DNA from: Bacteroidota bacterium
GTDB lineage: Bacteria > Bacteroidota > Bacteroidia > Chitinophagales > Saprospiraceae
NCBI GenBank assembly: GCA_024642665.1
Contig: JAHEAR010000001.1
Coordinates: forward strand, 92,764-145,439
Length of the DNA: 52,676 nt
Reading direction: 5' to 3'
Position numbers and translations under genes: made by a program
In this document: piece by piece, positions 17,445 to 26,052 of the stretch
Numbering within the stretch: position 1 is the first letter of the stretch
How the letters are laid out: each line of letters starts with the position of its first letter
Notes under the pieces: model-generated
What the model saw: only the letters and a program-made list of their open reading frames with translations
Databases searched by the model: none
Told to the model about the DNA's origin: nothing

Positions 17445-18506
17445 ATGGCCAGAATGTTGAATCGAAATCATTTTTTCCGCCTTATTCAATTAGCCCAGAA
17501 GCCCTGGGTCATCCATGGGATCTTCTGGATTCTGGTTTTCCTGATGATGCTGATGATCGGACAAGATGATCAATTGACGATTGTTGAATTGGTTCGTATG
17601 CTGATCAACATCGTATTTTATATGCTGGTGGTCTATATTAATCTGGGATACCTGATTCCCAAATTTTTAAATCAGAAGAATTTCATGACCTACGTCATGC
17701 TTCTGTTGGCCATGGTGGCCATTTTTACGCCGATCAAAGTCCTGTTGCTTTATATCACGTATGAGGATGCAGAGCCCAGGGAAATGCTGGTCATGAATCA
17801 ACATACCATCTTTCTGTTATTGTTTCTGATCGCAGGTGGCTCAACGATCTTAAAAATCATATCCGATTGGCAAAAACACCAAAGAGACCGAAAAGATTTA
17901 GAAACCAGGCGGATGCAATCCGAGATAAAGTTTTTAAAATCCCAAATCAACCCGCACTTCCTCTTTAACACCTTAAATAGTCTTTATGCGCTGACTTTGA
18001 TGAAGTCTGATAAAGCTCCCGAAATCGTTATCAAGCTTTCCGAAATGATGCGATATATGCTTTATGAAAGTAATGAACGGAGAGTACCCCTTCAGAAGGA
18101 AGTCAATTATATCGAAAATTATCTTGAGATGGAGACCCTCAGACAATCCGGACGTCCCGATATCAAGTTGAAAATTGAAGGCAATATCACTGAGCAAACA
18201 ATCGCCCCATTATTGTTTATTCCATTTCTGGAAAATAGCTTCAAACATGGCCTGAATCATCAGATCAATGAAGGCTATGTACATGTTAATATGAAAGTAT
18301 TTGAAAATAAACTCCTGCTAAGAATTGTCAATAGCAAACCGTCCGCTATGCCCACCAATCCCCCATTAGAAATGAAAAGTGGTGGGATCGGATTGGTCAA
18401 TGTGCAGCGCAGACTTAACTTATTATACCCGGAGCAATTCAAATTGGATATTACCGAAAATGACACGGAACATATTGTAGAACTTTCTTTAGCTTTAACA
18501 ACTTAA
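17445..18506 (+). CDS. LytS-type sensor histidine kinase
   Basis: A 353-residue inner-membrane kinase. Four transmembrane helices occupy about residues 20-150 with little periplasmic sequence, so it probably senses a membrane or intracellular cue. A short coiled linker leads to the His_kinase domain, where His171 in QINPHFLFNTLN is the phospho-acceptor, and then a HATPase_c domain with the N box (FLENSFKHG) and G-box (SGGIGLVNV). It has no periplasmic 7TMR or PAS sensor. The matching LytTR regulator lies 408 bp downstream on the same strand, behind a repeat-rich spacer, so the pair is probably functional but not tightly coupled. Confidence 0.93.
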   Translation: MARMLNRNHFFRLIQLAQKPWVIHGIFWILVFLMMLMIGQDDQLTIVELVRMLINIVFYMLVVYINLGYLIPKFLNQKNFMTYVMLLLAMVAIFTPIKVLLLYITYEDAEPREMLVMNQHTIFLLLFLIAGGSTILKIISDWQKHQRDRKDLETRRMQSEIKFLKSQINPHFLFNTLNSLYALTLMKSDKAPEIVIKLSEMMRYMLYESNERRVPLQKEVNYIENYLEMETLRQSGRPDIKLKIEGNITEQTIAPLLFIPFLENSFKHGLNHQINEGYVHVNMKVFENKLLLRIVNSKPSAMPTNPPLEMKSGGIGLVNVQRRLNLLYPEQFKLDITENDTEHIVELSLALTT

Positions 18507-18659
18507 AACAACCTTATGTGACCGGAAATTCAAAAAATACTCTATTTAATAATATAACATCAATATATGCCTTGGTCAACAGACCTTAATGTAAAATAAA
18601 TGATGAAGAATTGTAATGAAAATCATTTTCCACAAACGCCGTGATCCAAAACTGTTTGA

Positions 18660-18834
18660 GCGCTTGGATGGCCCCTTTTTGGCCAAAAAGCCAAAAAGGG
18701 GCACACGTGAAAAACTACTTAGCGTGAAAGCAAACCGATATCTTAAGAGAATGAATTTATCTAAAAGCGAGTTTTTTGGATCACTAGACTTTTTGGTTAC
18801 TTTTTTGGCGATGAAAAAAGTAACAGGCATGTAA
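18660..18834. repeat. Double-hairpin intergenic element between kinase and regulator
   Basis: Two strong inverted repeats: gcccctttttgg/ccaaaaaggggc (18671-18682 and 18691-18702, 12 bp, 8-nt loop) and gttactttttt/aaaaaagtaac (18796-18806 and 18814-18824, 11 bp, 7-nt loop). Both strands are open across the element by coincidence of composition. The translated phrases (VTFFIAKKVTKK, FLAKKPKRG) resemble spurious ORFs that recur in many genomes from dispersed hairpin repeats. The whole gap 18507-18914 has no supported gene. Confidence 0.65.
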
Positions 18835-18914
18835 TCTTGCCTACAAATTATCTATTTGAATAACTTTTTTAAGGAAACAAAATTTATTTTGCACACCATT
18901 TAATTGAATATATC

Positions 18915-19649
18915 ATGATGAATACATTAATCATTGACGACGAACCCTTAGCCTTAGATGTATTGGAGACTTACATTGGGCAAATACCCCAGTTGAATCT
19001 TGTCGCTAAGTGCTCTAATGCCCTGGAAGCAAACGAACTTTTAAGAGCGCATGCTATTGATCTTATTTTTCTGGACATTCAAATGCCGCAAGTCTCTGGT
19101 GTAGATTTTATTAAGACATTGCAGCATCCCCCTCTTTTCATTTTCACAACAGCTTATAGCAATTATGCACTGGAAGGTTTTGAATTGAATGCCATTGATT
19201 ATCTGCTAAAACCCATTTCTATCAATCGATTCATGAAAGCTGTCAATAAAGCGCTGGAACAATTCGAGCTTAGAAAACGGGAAGAAGAGAGTGATCATGA
19301 ACCACATGAAGGAGATGGAAAAGAGTTTTTCTTTGTCAAAGCCGATAAAAAACTCGTGAAAATCAAATATGATGAGATCCTGTATATCGAAGGATTAAAA
19401 GACTATGTCATCATCCGATTGGAACAAGGCCGAGTAGTGACCCTTCAAACCATGAAAAGCCTTGAAGAAAAGCTACCGGTTGATAAGTTCAAAAGAATTC
19501 ATCGGTCCTATATTGTTTCTATTGACAAGATCAAAGCCGTTGATGGCACATCCGTCGATGTGATGGAAAAAGGTCAGATCAAGCAGCTCCCTATTGGAAA
19601 GAATTATCGCGACGAAATTCTGGAGATTGTCAATCAAAACAAGCTATAA
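18915..19649 (+). CDS. LytTR family response regulator
   Basis: A 244-residue DNA-binding regulator, presumed partner of the LytS-type kinase upstream. The receiver domain (1-120) has the acidic pocket Asp8/Asp9, phospho-acceptor Asp54 in LIFLDIQMP, the FTTAYSNYALEGFE switch region and Lys99 in LLKPIS. An acidic linker leads to a LytTR domain (~140-240) with the FVKADKKLVKI, ILYIEGLKDYV and HRSYIVS strands typical of the fold. Two consecutive ATG codons begin the gene (18915, 18918). The target genes cannot be read from the window. Confidence 0.94.
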   Translation: MMNTLIIDDEPLALDVLETYIGQIPQLNLVAKCSNALEANELLRAHAIDLIFLDIQMPQVSGVDFIKTLQHPPLFIFTTAYSNYALEGFELNAIDYLLKPISINRFMKAVNKALEQFELRKREEESDHEPHEGDGKEFFFVKADKKLVKIKYDEILYIEGLKDYVIIRLEQGRVVTLQTMKSLEEKLPVDKFKRIHRSYIVSIDKIKAVDGTSVDVMEKGQIKQLPIGKNYRDEILEIVNQNKL

Positions 19650-19651
19650 GA

Positions 19652-19688
19652 TTTCCTGAAAATTTTGATTATATTTTAATTCAGGAAA
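19652..19688. repeat. 9-bp inverted repeat after the LytTR regulator
   Basis: tttcctgaa/ttcaggaaa around a 19-nt AT-rich loop lies directly behind the regulator stop. No T-run follows, so it is a weak terminator candidate at best. Confidence 0.4.
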
Positions 19689-19787
19689 CCTAAACGTCAT
19701 TCTGATGCATGTTCTATTACAATTGTTGTAATGGAATTGGTTTCAAAAACTTAAGCCTTAATAGAATGGATTACTTGTCTGAATCTA

Positions 19788-22262
19788 TTATCTGATGACC
19801 GATAATAATTGAGTCATTACGCCATGTGAATGTTTCACCTGGATGTAATACAGCCCATCAGGAAGAGCATTGACATCTAACTGATATTGCTTGAGATTAA
19901 TATCCGAAATGGTTTCTACGATTCGGCCTTGTGGATCCACAACGGTTACCGTTTCAATAGCTGTTTTACCATTGAGGTAGATATTGACCAGGTCCTGAGC
20001 AGGATTTGGATACAACATCAATTTATATTCGTTTTTGGAATTACCCTTTAAGTTGTATGTTAAGATTACTTCATCCCCATCCACATCATATCCGGTACCG
20101 TTTTCTCCCATTGCACCACCCGCTTGTAAAGAAACTGGGATATACAATATATCATCATCATTCTTGAATCCTTCCAGGTCATCTTCAATAATAAAGACGA
20201 TTGTAGCAATGACTCCAAAACCACTTGCCCCCTTGCCATTTGCCTTAGAGAATCCTGCATCGATTCGACCATCCCATGGCACTTTGGCAAGCGATATCGA
20301 AGAAGATCCTTCTGCCAACCAGGAGTCCTGATGGAAATTGACTTCTACAGAGCTAGAATCCAACATCCAGGCCGGCACATTAACTGAAAACTTAGCACCA
20401 ATCATGTCCAATACAGGGACATTACTATTTCCAAAGGAAACATCTAATATGACAACATCCCCTGAATCCAATGAAAACTGAACTGGTATAAGCGAGAATT
20501 GATAGGGCAACTTTTGTTGCACATCTCTTACAACGACATCATGGGTTTTGTAGTAATATTGATCAATCAATGCTACATCCTGGGCTGTAATCACACCATC
20601 GCCATTTCCATCAATATACTGAGATCCTTCATACCCGTCAGAGAGTTCCCATTCTTCTGCATGTTGGCCAAACCATAAGGATGATTCATCGTATTCTCTT
20701 TCGAATCCTGTCTCACCAAGTTGGTATCCGGTCACCAGCAAATCATTCATGTCCACTCTTCCATCCTGGTCACCATCTCCCGGCCAAACACAATCTACTA
20801 TACAAGGACAGGATTCCGCTTCCGGTTCTTCAATCACTTCAATATCGGCTTTTACCAGATAACAAACATTCGTAGGTTGTACACAGTAGTAATATTCGAA
20901 ATGATCCTGGCCGACAAATCCTGCTTCCGGTTCATACACTAACAAATTGAATCGCTCTATGGTATCACATTCAAATTCTATGGTTTGCAACCCCGCATAA
21001 TCCATTAAAATCCCATTGTTCGGATCACTGCTTATTACGTAGGAGAAGTCACTATAAACAATTGGATAATCTATAATTAATGGAAGATCTTTAGAGGTTT
21101 GAAGCTTATAACTAAAAACATTATCCGGTTCAAGGTCAGTCACATGAATTAAGACGGTGGCAGTTTCACAATAAACCGTATCCTGAAAACAAGTGGTGTA
21201 AGTGAACTTGTCCACTCCCTTGTAGCCGTTATTAGGCGTATACATAAAAGCACCATCCCCGGAATCTGACAAAGTTCCTTTAGCCGGATTGGTATAAGAG
21301 ACAAGATCAAAATTCAGCAGGTCATTGTTCTCTACATTGAAACTGACACTCAATCCTGGACGGACATAGAATATATCATCCCGCGCTTGGGCATTGATTG
21401 CTTTGTCATAAACAGTAATCAAATATTCCAATGTGTTTCCTGGCGCTAACTCAAGCATAAAGGTATCTGCTCCGGTAAAATCTTCATCCGGGGTATACAA
21501 CCAAACAAAAGCATTCACCGAATCAAGGGTTCCATGGGCAGGACTATTAGTGACGTTATACCCATTCAACGGAGTCAGTATTTCTAACGGTTCTCTATTC
21601 AGCAAATACTTGTGAAACCATAATGTATTTTGGTCGGGATCACACACCAATACATGCGCATTGGCCTTGGCACAATTACCCAGCGTGTCACAAACAATAT
21701 ACTGAATCCATGTATCGCCTATAAAATCTGCTTCAGGTGTAAAGAGGATGGAATCTCCCTCCGCAGAAATCTCTGCAGTACCTGTGTTAATGACAGAAAC
21801 TGTTGAAATAGTAAGGGGTCCACTGGTGGCAGAATCGTTCCCTAGCACTGCTAATGGAAAATCGACAGCGCCATACGTCATAACGAACTGATCATTTCCT
21901 GCCATCACTATCTCATCAGCCACATTGATCCTGTAATGCTTAGTCATAGGATGCATAGGTGCCGATAAAGTATAATACGTGATGATTATATCTGTAGATC
22001 CTACTGCCCCGATCTCCGGGGTAAACATAAATTTCAATGTATTATTTCCTTCAAGGAAACTTGCGAGACCTAAATCGTCATTAGTCTGCTCCAAAATGCT
22101 GTAGGCATAGTCCGTAGAGGCTGGGAACTGATCAGAAAAACTGGATCCTGAATTTTTGACATTTACGACAATCGGATCACTCAACTGACTATGTGCAAAA
22201 GGCAGGACAAGAAGTGAGATTATCACTACCAAAAGGGTCTGTATATGGAACAGATTCTTCAT
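19788..22262 (-). CDS. T9SS-secreted cadherin-like/dockerin-containing protein
   Basis: An 824-residue exported protein with a signal peptide (MKNLFHIQ..., cut near FAHSQ). Residues ~100-470 hold several Ig/cadherin-like repeats with the 'A-DD-F-V-xGxxVxFxVxxND' and 'YTPxxGYxGxDxFxY' patterns. Around residues 490-560 two calcium-loop segments (GDGDQDGRVDMNDL, IDGNGDGVITAQD) form a dockerin type I-like module. A cohesin/Ig-like stretch follows, and the last 78 residues are a type A T9SS sorting domain (LYPNPAQD ... LPDGLYYIQVK). It should be surface-bound or released. Partner and substrate are unknown. A 7/8 match to the -7 box lies ~50 bp upstream of the start (minus strand, 22313-22320). Confidence 0.85.
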   Translation of the reverse strand: MKNLFHIQTLLVVIISLLVLPFAHSQLSDPIVVNVKNSGSSFSDQFPASTDYAYSILEQTNDDLGLASFLEGNNTLKFMFTPEIGAVGSTDIIITYYTLSAPMHPMTKHYRINVADEIVMAGNDQFVMTYGAVDFPLAVLGNDSATSGPLTISTVSVINTGTAEISAEGDSILFTPEADFIGDTWIQYIVCDTLGNCAKANAHVLVCDPDQNTLWFHKYLLNREPLEILTPLNGYNVTNSPAHGTLDSVNAFVWLYTPDEDFTGADTFMLELAPGNTLEYLITVYDKAINAQARDDIFYVRPGLSVSFNVENNDLLNFDLVSYTNPAKGTLSDSGDGAFMYTPNNGYKGVDKFTYTTCFQDTVYCETATVLIHVTDLEPDNVFSYKLQTSKDLPLIIDYPIVYSDFSYVISSDPNNGILMDYAGLQTIEFECDTIERFNLLVYEPEAGFVGQDHFEYYYCVQPTNVCYLVKADIEVIEEPEAESCPCIVDCVWPGDGDQDGRVDMNDLLVTGYQLGETGFEREYDESSLWFGQHAEEWELSDGYEGSQYIDGNGDGVITAQDVALIDQYYYKTHDVVVRDVQQKLPYQFSLIPVQFSLDSGDVVILDVSFGNSNVPVLDMIGAKFSVNVPAWMLDSSSVEVNFHQDSWLAEGSSSISLAKVPWDGRIDAGFSKANGKGASGFGVIATIVFIIEDDLEGFKNDDDILYIPVSLQAGGAMGENGTGYDVDGDEVILTYNLKGNSKNEYKLMLYPNPAQDLVNIYLNGKTAIETVTVVDPQGRIVETISDINLKQYQLDVNALPDGLYYIQVKHSHGVMTQLLSVIR

Positions 22263-22521
22263 TTTTGGATCCTGTAAGATGTGTGCTCAGTTATTTAACC
22301 ATGCCAAGATACAAAGATCAGTGCGTTGAAAACACATTTTAGGGCAAATTTATCACAAAATCTTCCTCGTTATTTGTACATTGCTGCTTATCAACAGGTT
22401 ATGACGGAACAAAAATTCAAAATAGCCAATTTTTTTTGAATAAATATTGTTTATTGATATGTTTTCCAAGCAGATTATCAGCTTTTTATAAAATCTAAAA
22501 AAATGTATAATATTTGTCATT

Positions 22522-23949
22522 ATGCGTGAAGGGAAACTCTACCAGGCAATTGTCCAACTTAACGGACATGAACTAAACCGGTTGCACCGTTTTGTAGACA
22601 GCCCTTTTTTTAACCGAAATGAGCCCACCAAAAAACTTTTTGAATGGATCAAAAATGATTTAAAAAATGCCGCTGAGGATCCTATCGATGTAAACCACTT
22701 ATGGGACATGTGCTTTGGTTCTGACCTCCCGTTCAATGCCGCCAGGTTCAGAAAATTGCAAAGCGACCTGCTCAAAACTGTTGAGGACTACTATGCGCAG
22801 GAAGCTTTTGAGGCAAATCCAATTCATAAAGCCAAATACCTGCTGGAAACCATTTATGACAGAAGTCTGGAAAAGCTCCAGACAAGCGCACTGAAAAGCG
22901 CTCAGCGTCTGGTGGAAGAGCAGGATTTAAAACCGGCTTCTTTCTATTACTACCAATATGAACTTGAACAAAGTATCTACGACTTAAGCAGAGTTCAACT
23001 CGAGCGAAGTGCCAAATCAAACATTGAAAGTATTGCGCTCAATCTGGATAGATTTTACCTTGCAGAAAAGCTCAGGTATTACTGCACTGTATTAAACCAC
23101 CAGCATGTCGCAGCACTGGAGTACAATATGCTTTTTATTGATGAAATCATCAACCATGTAGAAAGTCATAATTACTCTGATGTACCGCCCATCGTCATGT
23201 ATTACCAGATACTGCTAACCTACAAAGAACCTGACAATAAAGCCCATTACGAACATTTAAGGAACCTTATTGACCAACACATACATCTTTTCCCTGAAAC
23301 AGAAGCTAAAGAAATTCTCGATGCCGCGCTCAATTACAGCACTAAAAAAATCAATGCCGGTCAGATGGAGTATATGCGGGAGATGTTTGAATTATACATA
23401 AAATCACTCGAAAATGGTGTTCTGTTGGTCAGAGGAAATATCTCCCCCTGGTCTTTCAAAAATATTGTGACTGCAGGTCTTCGTCTGAATGAATTTGATT
23501 GGATAGAAAATTTTATTCAGGAGTATAGCATCCACTTGGATGTTCGTTACCGAAAAAATGCGATCACCTTCAATCTGGCCCAACTCTATTTTTACAAAAA
23601 AGAATATGAGAAAGTGATCAGTCAGCTAAGCCAGGTGGAATACGATGATATGACCTATAATCTGAACTCTAAAACACTCCTGATGGCTAGCTATTATGAG
23701 TTAGATGAAATTGAAGCTTTGCTTTCTTTGCTTGATACGTTCAGAGTATATCTCAATAGAAATAAAGAACTCCCGGCCACGAGAAGAAAACACTATCTGA
23801 ACACGATTTCCATTGTTCGAAAACTATCTCGAATCAGTGGAGGGGATACAAAACAAATTGACAAACTCACTAAGGAACTGGAAACAACTAAAGGCGTTGT
23901 GAGTAAAAACTGGATCTTTGAAAAATTAGCAGCCCTCAAAAACAAATAA
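22522..23949 (+). CDS. Helical-repeat protein of unknown function
   Basis: A 475-residue soluble protein that I do not recognise. It has no signal peptide or membrane segment. The N-terminus (REGKLYQAIVQLNGHELNRL, then a D-SPFFNRNE segment) is followed by amphipathic helices of a TPR-like or alpha-alpha-superhelix type to the end. Aromatic-rich stretches (ASFYYYQYELEQ, NLAQLYFYKKEYEKVI) fit TPR helices. Proteins of this layout appear to be restricted to Saprospirales-like Bacteroidota, as far as I can recall. It starts 5 bp after a near-consensus -7 box (AATATTTG, 22509-22516) and precedes the TPR lipoprotein by 113 bp on the same strand. A scaffold role is inference. Confidence 0.8.
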   Translation: MREGKLYQAIVQLNGHELNRLHRFVDSPFFNRNEPTKKLFEWIKNDLKNAAEDPIDVNHLWDMCFGSDLPFNAARFRKLQSDLLKTVEDYYAQEAFEANPIHKAKYLLETIYDRSLEKLQTSALKSAQRLVEEQDLKPASFYYYQYELEQSIYDLSRVQLERSAKSNIESIALNLDRFYLAEKLRYYCTVLNHQHVAALEYNMLFIDEIINHVESHNYSDVPPIVMYYQILLTYKEPDNKAHYEHLRNLIDQHIHLFPETEAKEILDAALNYSTKKINAGQMEYMREMFELYIKSLENGVLLVRGNISPWSFKNIVTAGLRLNEFDWIENFIQEYSIHLDVRYRKNAITFNLAQLYFYKKEYEKVISQLSQVEYDDMTYNLNSKTLLMASYYELDEIEALLSLLDTFRVYLNRNKELPATRRKHYLNTISIVRKLSRISGGDTKQIDKLTKELETTKGVVSKNWIFEKLAALKNK

Positions 23950-24062
23950 ACGCCTCCCGGATGGAGCACCCGGCTCGTTAATCGTTTCCTAATAGCCGCA
24001 AGGACATGACATGATTTCATTGAAAGCAAATTACCTTTACCTTTCAGCATTTTAAAAAAGAT

Positions 24063-24968
24063 ATGAGAACGATAAGTTTCCTATTCCTCCTGACACTTTC
24101 TTTCGGTTGCAAAAAAGCAATGACCCCTGAGCAACAAGCCGTTGAATCAGCTCGGGTGAGTTTCGAGGAAAAGGCTGATATTAATACGGCGCAGACGCTC
24201 ATCAATACCATGCAGGATTACGTGACTGTGAACGGACTCAAAGATTCAACGTCTGCGAGGTACTTACTGGAATCTGCCAGAATTTCAGGGACCTATCTAC
24301 CCCCCGCACAAACCAGAATATGGTATCGAACTTATTTGACGGAGTATCCGGGTCGACCCGGCCAAGCAGATCTAATGGCAGAATACATAACAGTCTCAGA
24401 GAAAATGAATCAGCCGGAAATCGCTGAAATACTTTATAAATCATTTGCCAATAGATTTCCGGATGATGCCCGGACTGCAGCTTATACTGATAAAATTAGA
24501 GTAAAAGATATTCCTGCTGACTCTTTGGTAAGACAGATTGGACTGACCATGTTCAATGATTCCACTTTCAGGCTGGATGAATACAGTGCTGAGCTTTATG
24601 TTGAATTATGCCAGGATCTTGTCATGGCTAATCCCAATCTGCCGGACGCCCCTGAATACCTGCATCGTGCAGCAGAGACCGCACGTACGCTGCGCAGTGT
24701 TGATAAAGCCATTAATCTTTATGATTGGATCATTGACAAATACCCTACCAGTAAAAGAGCTGCAACCTCCTTATTTCTGAAAGCATTTACCTTAGACAAT
24801 GACCTTCATCAATATGAAGAAGCCGGAGAAATTTATAAAATATTTTTGGAGCGCTATCCGAATGATGAATTTACCGAATCCGCTCAATTCTTATTAGATA
24901 ATCTGGGCAGATCAGAAGAAGAGCTTAAACAGATGTTGTTGGAAAATGCTGAGAAAAATCCTGAGTAA
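24063..24968 (+). CDS. TPR-repeat lipoprotein
   Basis: A 301-residue predicted lipoprotein. The first 16 residues form a lipoprotein signal with lipobox LSFGC (Cys16). The mature part has helical hairpins of the TPR/Sel1 kind, most clearly in the last 90 residues (DKAINLYDWIIDKYPTSK, EAGEIYKIFLERYPNDE), the spacing seen in BamD- and CpoB-like proteins. An outer-membrane-associated scaffold is likely. It is not long or complete enough in motifs to call BamD. Two TACCTTT-type boxes lie 17-30 bp before the ATG. It ends 14 bp from the convergent Spo0M-like gene. Confidence 0.85.
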   Translation: MRTISFLFLLTLSFGCKKAMTPEQQAVESARVSFEEKADINTAQTLINTMQDYVTVNGLKDSTSARYLLESARISGTYLPPAQTRIWYRTYLTEYPGRPGQADLMAEYITVSEKMNQPEIAEILYKSFANRFPDDARTAAYTDKIRVKDIPADSLVRQIGLTMFNDSTFRLDEYSAELYVELCQDLVMANPNLPDAPEYLHRAAETARTLRSVDKAINLYDWIIDKYPTSKRAATSLFLKAFTLDNDLHQYEEAGEIYKIFLERYPNDEFTESAQFLLDNLGRSEEELKQMLLENAEKNPE

Positions 24969-24982
24969 CCATCCTATGATTA

Positions 24983-25450
24983 CTACGTTATAATATTTAT
25001 TTGCTGCTTGTCAAATGGGCTTAGGGCAGTGCCTTCTACTTCTGCTTCTGCTTCAATATAAAATTCAGATTTTACATTCTTAATTGCTTTGGCGGTATTG
25101 ACGATTTTCCTGAGCACATAATTTTTATCGCTTAGCTCATCCATATCTGACTTGATCAATGTAAATGGCAGTTCAAAATCAATTACGAGCGGTTCATGCG
25201 CCGGTATTACGATGTCTTTGATCAGATCGATTTCACCGATTTTATAAATGTCCGTCAGTCGTTGCTTCCATCGCCCGCGAATAAATTTTTCGGTCAGCAC
25301 AATCTTTATCTTTTTAACGGTTTGTTCGTGCATCGATTCGAATTTCAATTGCCCAACAATGCTCCCTGATTTTCCAATAACATGTTCAGGCAAAAGCATT
25401 TCAACTTTAACGCCTTCAATACCCAGCCACCGTTTTACTTTTCCAAACAT
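24983..25450 (-). CDS. Spo0M-like arrestin-fold protein
   Basis: A 155-residue, mostly beta-strand protein resembling the N-terminal half of Spo0M (sporulation-control/arrestin-fold) proteins: the start FGKVKRWLGIEGVKVEM, the turn KSGSIVGQLKFES, and VKKIKIVLTEKF fit. Full Spo0M proteins are ~250 residues, so only one arrestin lobe is present. No sporulation is implied. It is the last gene of a leftward series with the Fe-S proteins (54-bp gap). The family call is moderately secure; the role is unknown. Confidence 0.65.
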   Translation of the reverse strand: MFGKVKRWLGIEGVKVEMLLPEHVIGKSGSIVGQLKFESMHEQTVKKIKIVLTEKFIRGRWKQRLTDIYKIGEIDLIKDIVIPAHEPLVIDFELPFTLIKSDMDELSDKNYVLRKIVNTAKAIKNVKSEFYIEAEAEVEGTALSPFDKQQINIIT

Positions 25451-25504
25451 GTTGTTATAATTTCATAAAATGAATTAGTTCTTCAAGTTCTTTTCCGCTT
25501 GTCA

Positions 25505-25987
25505 TCAAACAAATCTTTTCATCCAGGACTCTCTTAATGGAACTGTCCATCGCTTCAAATAATCCTTTCGGGTAGCCACCAGATTATCAAACACAAGCGT
25601 ATCCATATCAATTTTTCCTTCGGCTAAAGCAAGCTTCAAATCGTCCAGGGGTATCAGATGAATACTTTCCTCACGATCCAACCAGGCTACATTATTCCTC
25701 AATAACAGCTTTCGATTGTATTTCTGTTCCAGGTATTTGACGAAAGCCACTGATTTATCGATTGAACAGCCACTGGCTGTGGATTGGGTCTCATCCACGA
25801 CCAGTACGACAAACAAATCATGCATGACACCACCTAATGATCTAAGGTCCCGGTTGTGACTTGTCCATTGTGTGCAGAAATCATTTATCTCCTGATTGAT
25901 GGCATCTACTGCGCCATCTTCAAAAGGGCTGTCTGCCTGATAAATCCAGACCTTTGATTCATCCGGAAAGGCAAGGAGGTTTCTCAT
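25505..25987 (-). CDS. Conserved Bacteroidota protein (often mislabelled 'ABC transporter ATPase')
   Basis: A 160-residue soluble protein with no Walker motifs. The opening PDESKVWIYQADSPF, the central TASGCSIDKSVAFVKYLE and the ending RWTVPLRESWMKRF match a family found across Flavobacteria and relatives that databases commonly label 'ABC transporter ATPase' without any ABC fold. Its cysteine in the SGCSIDKS motif looks conserved from memory of the family and could be functional. It follows the CCG-domain Fe-S gene by 65 bp, an arrangement I recall in other Bacteroidota, which suggests a link with those redox proteins. Confidence 0.8.
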   Translation of the reverse strand: MRNLLAFPDESKVWIYQADSPFEDGAVDAINQEINDFCTQWTSHNRDLRSLGGVMHDLFVVLVVDETQSTASGCSIDKSVAFVKYLEQKYNRKLLLRNNVAWLDREESIHLIPLDDLKLALAEGKIDMDTLVFDNLVATRKDYLKRWTVPLRESWMKRFV

Positions 25988-26052
25988 TCTAAAGTATTAT
26001 TTAAATAATAGGATATTCACCTGACTTGGTGTCCTTCCGGTTTTAAAACAGA

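Noticed and set aside
18576-18834. Overlapping ORFs on both strands of the kinase-regulator gap
   Set aside because: Both arise from the same hairpin repeat; the codon pattern is Lys/Phe-rich repeat translation, not protein-like.
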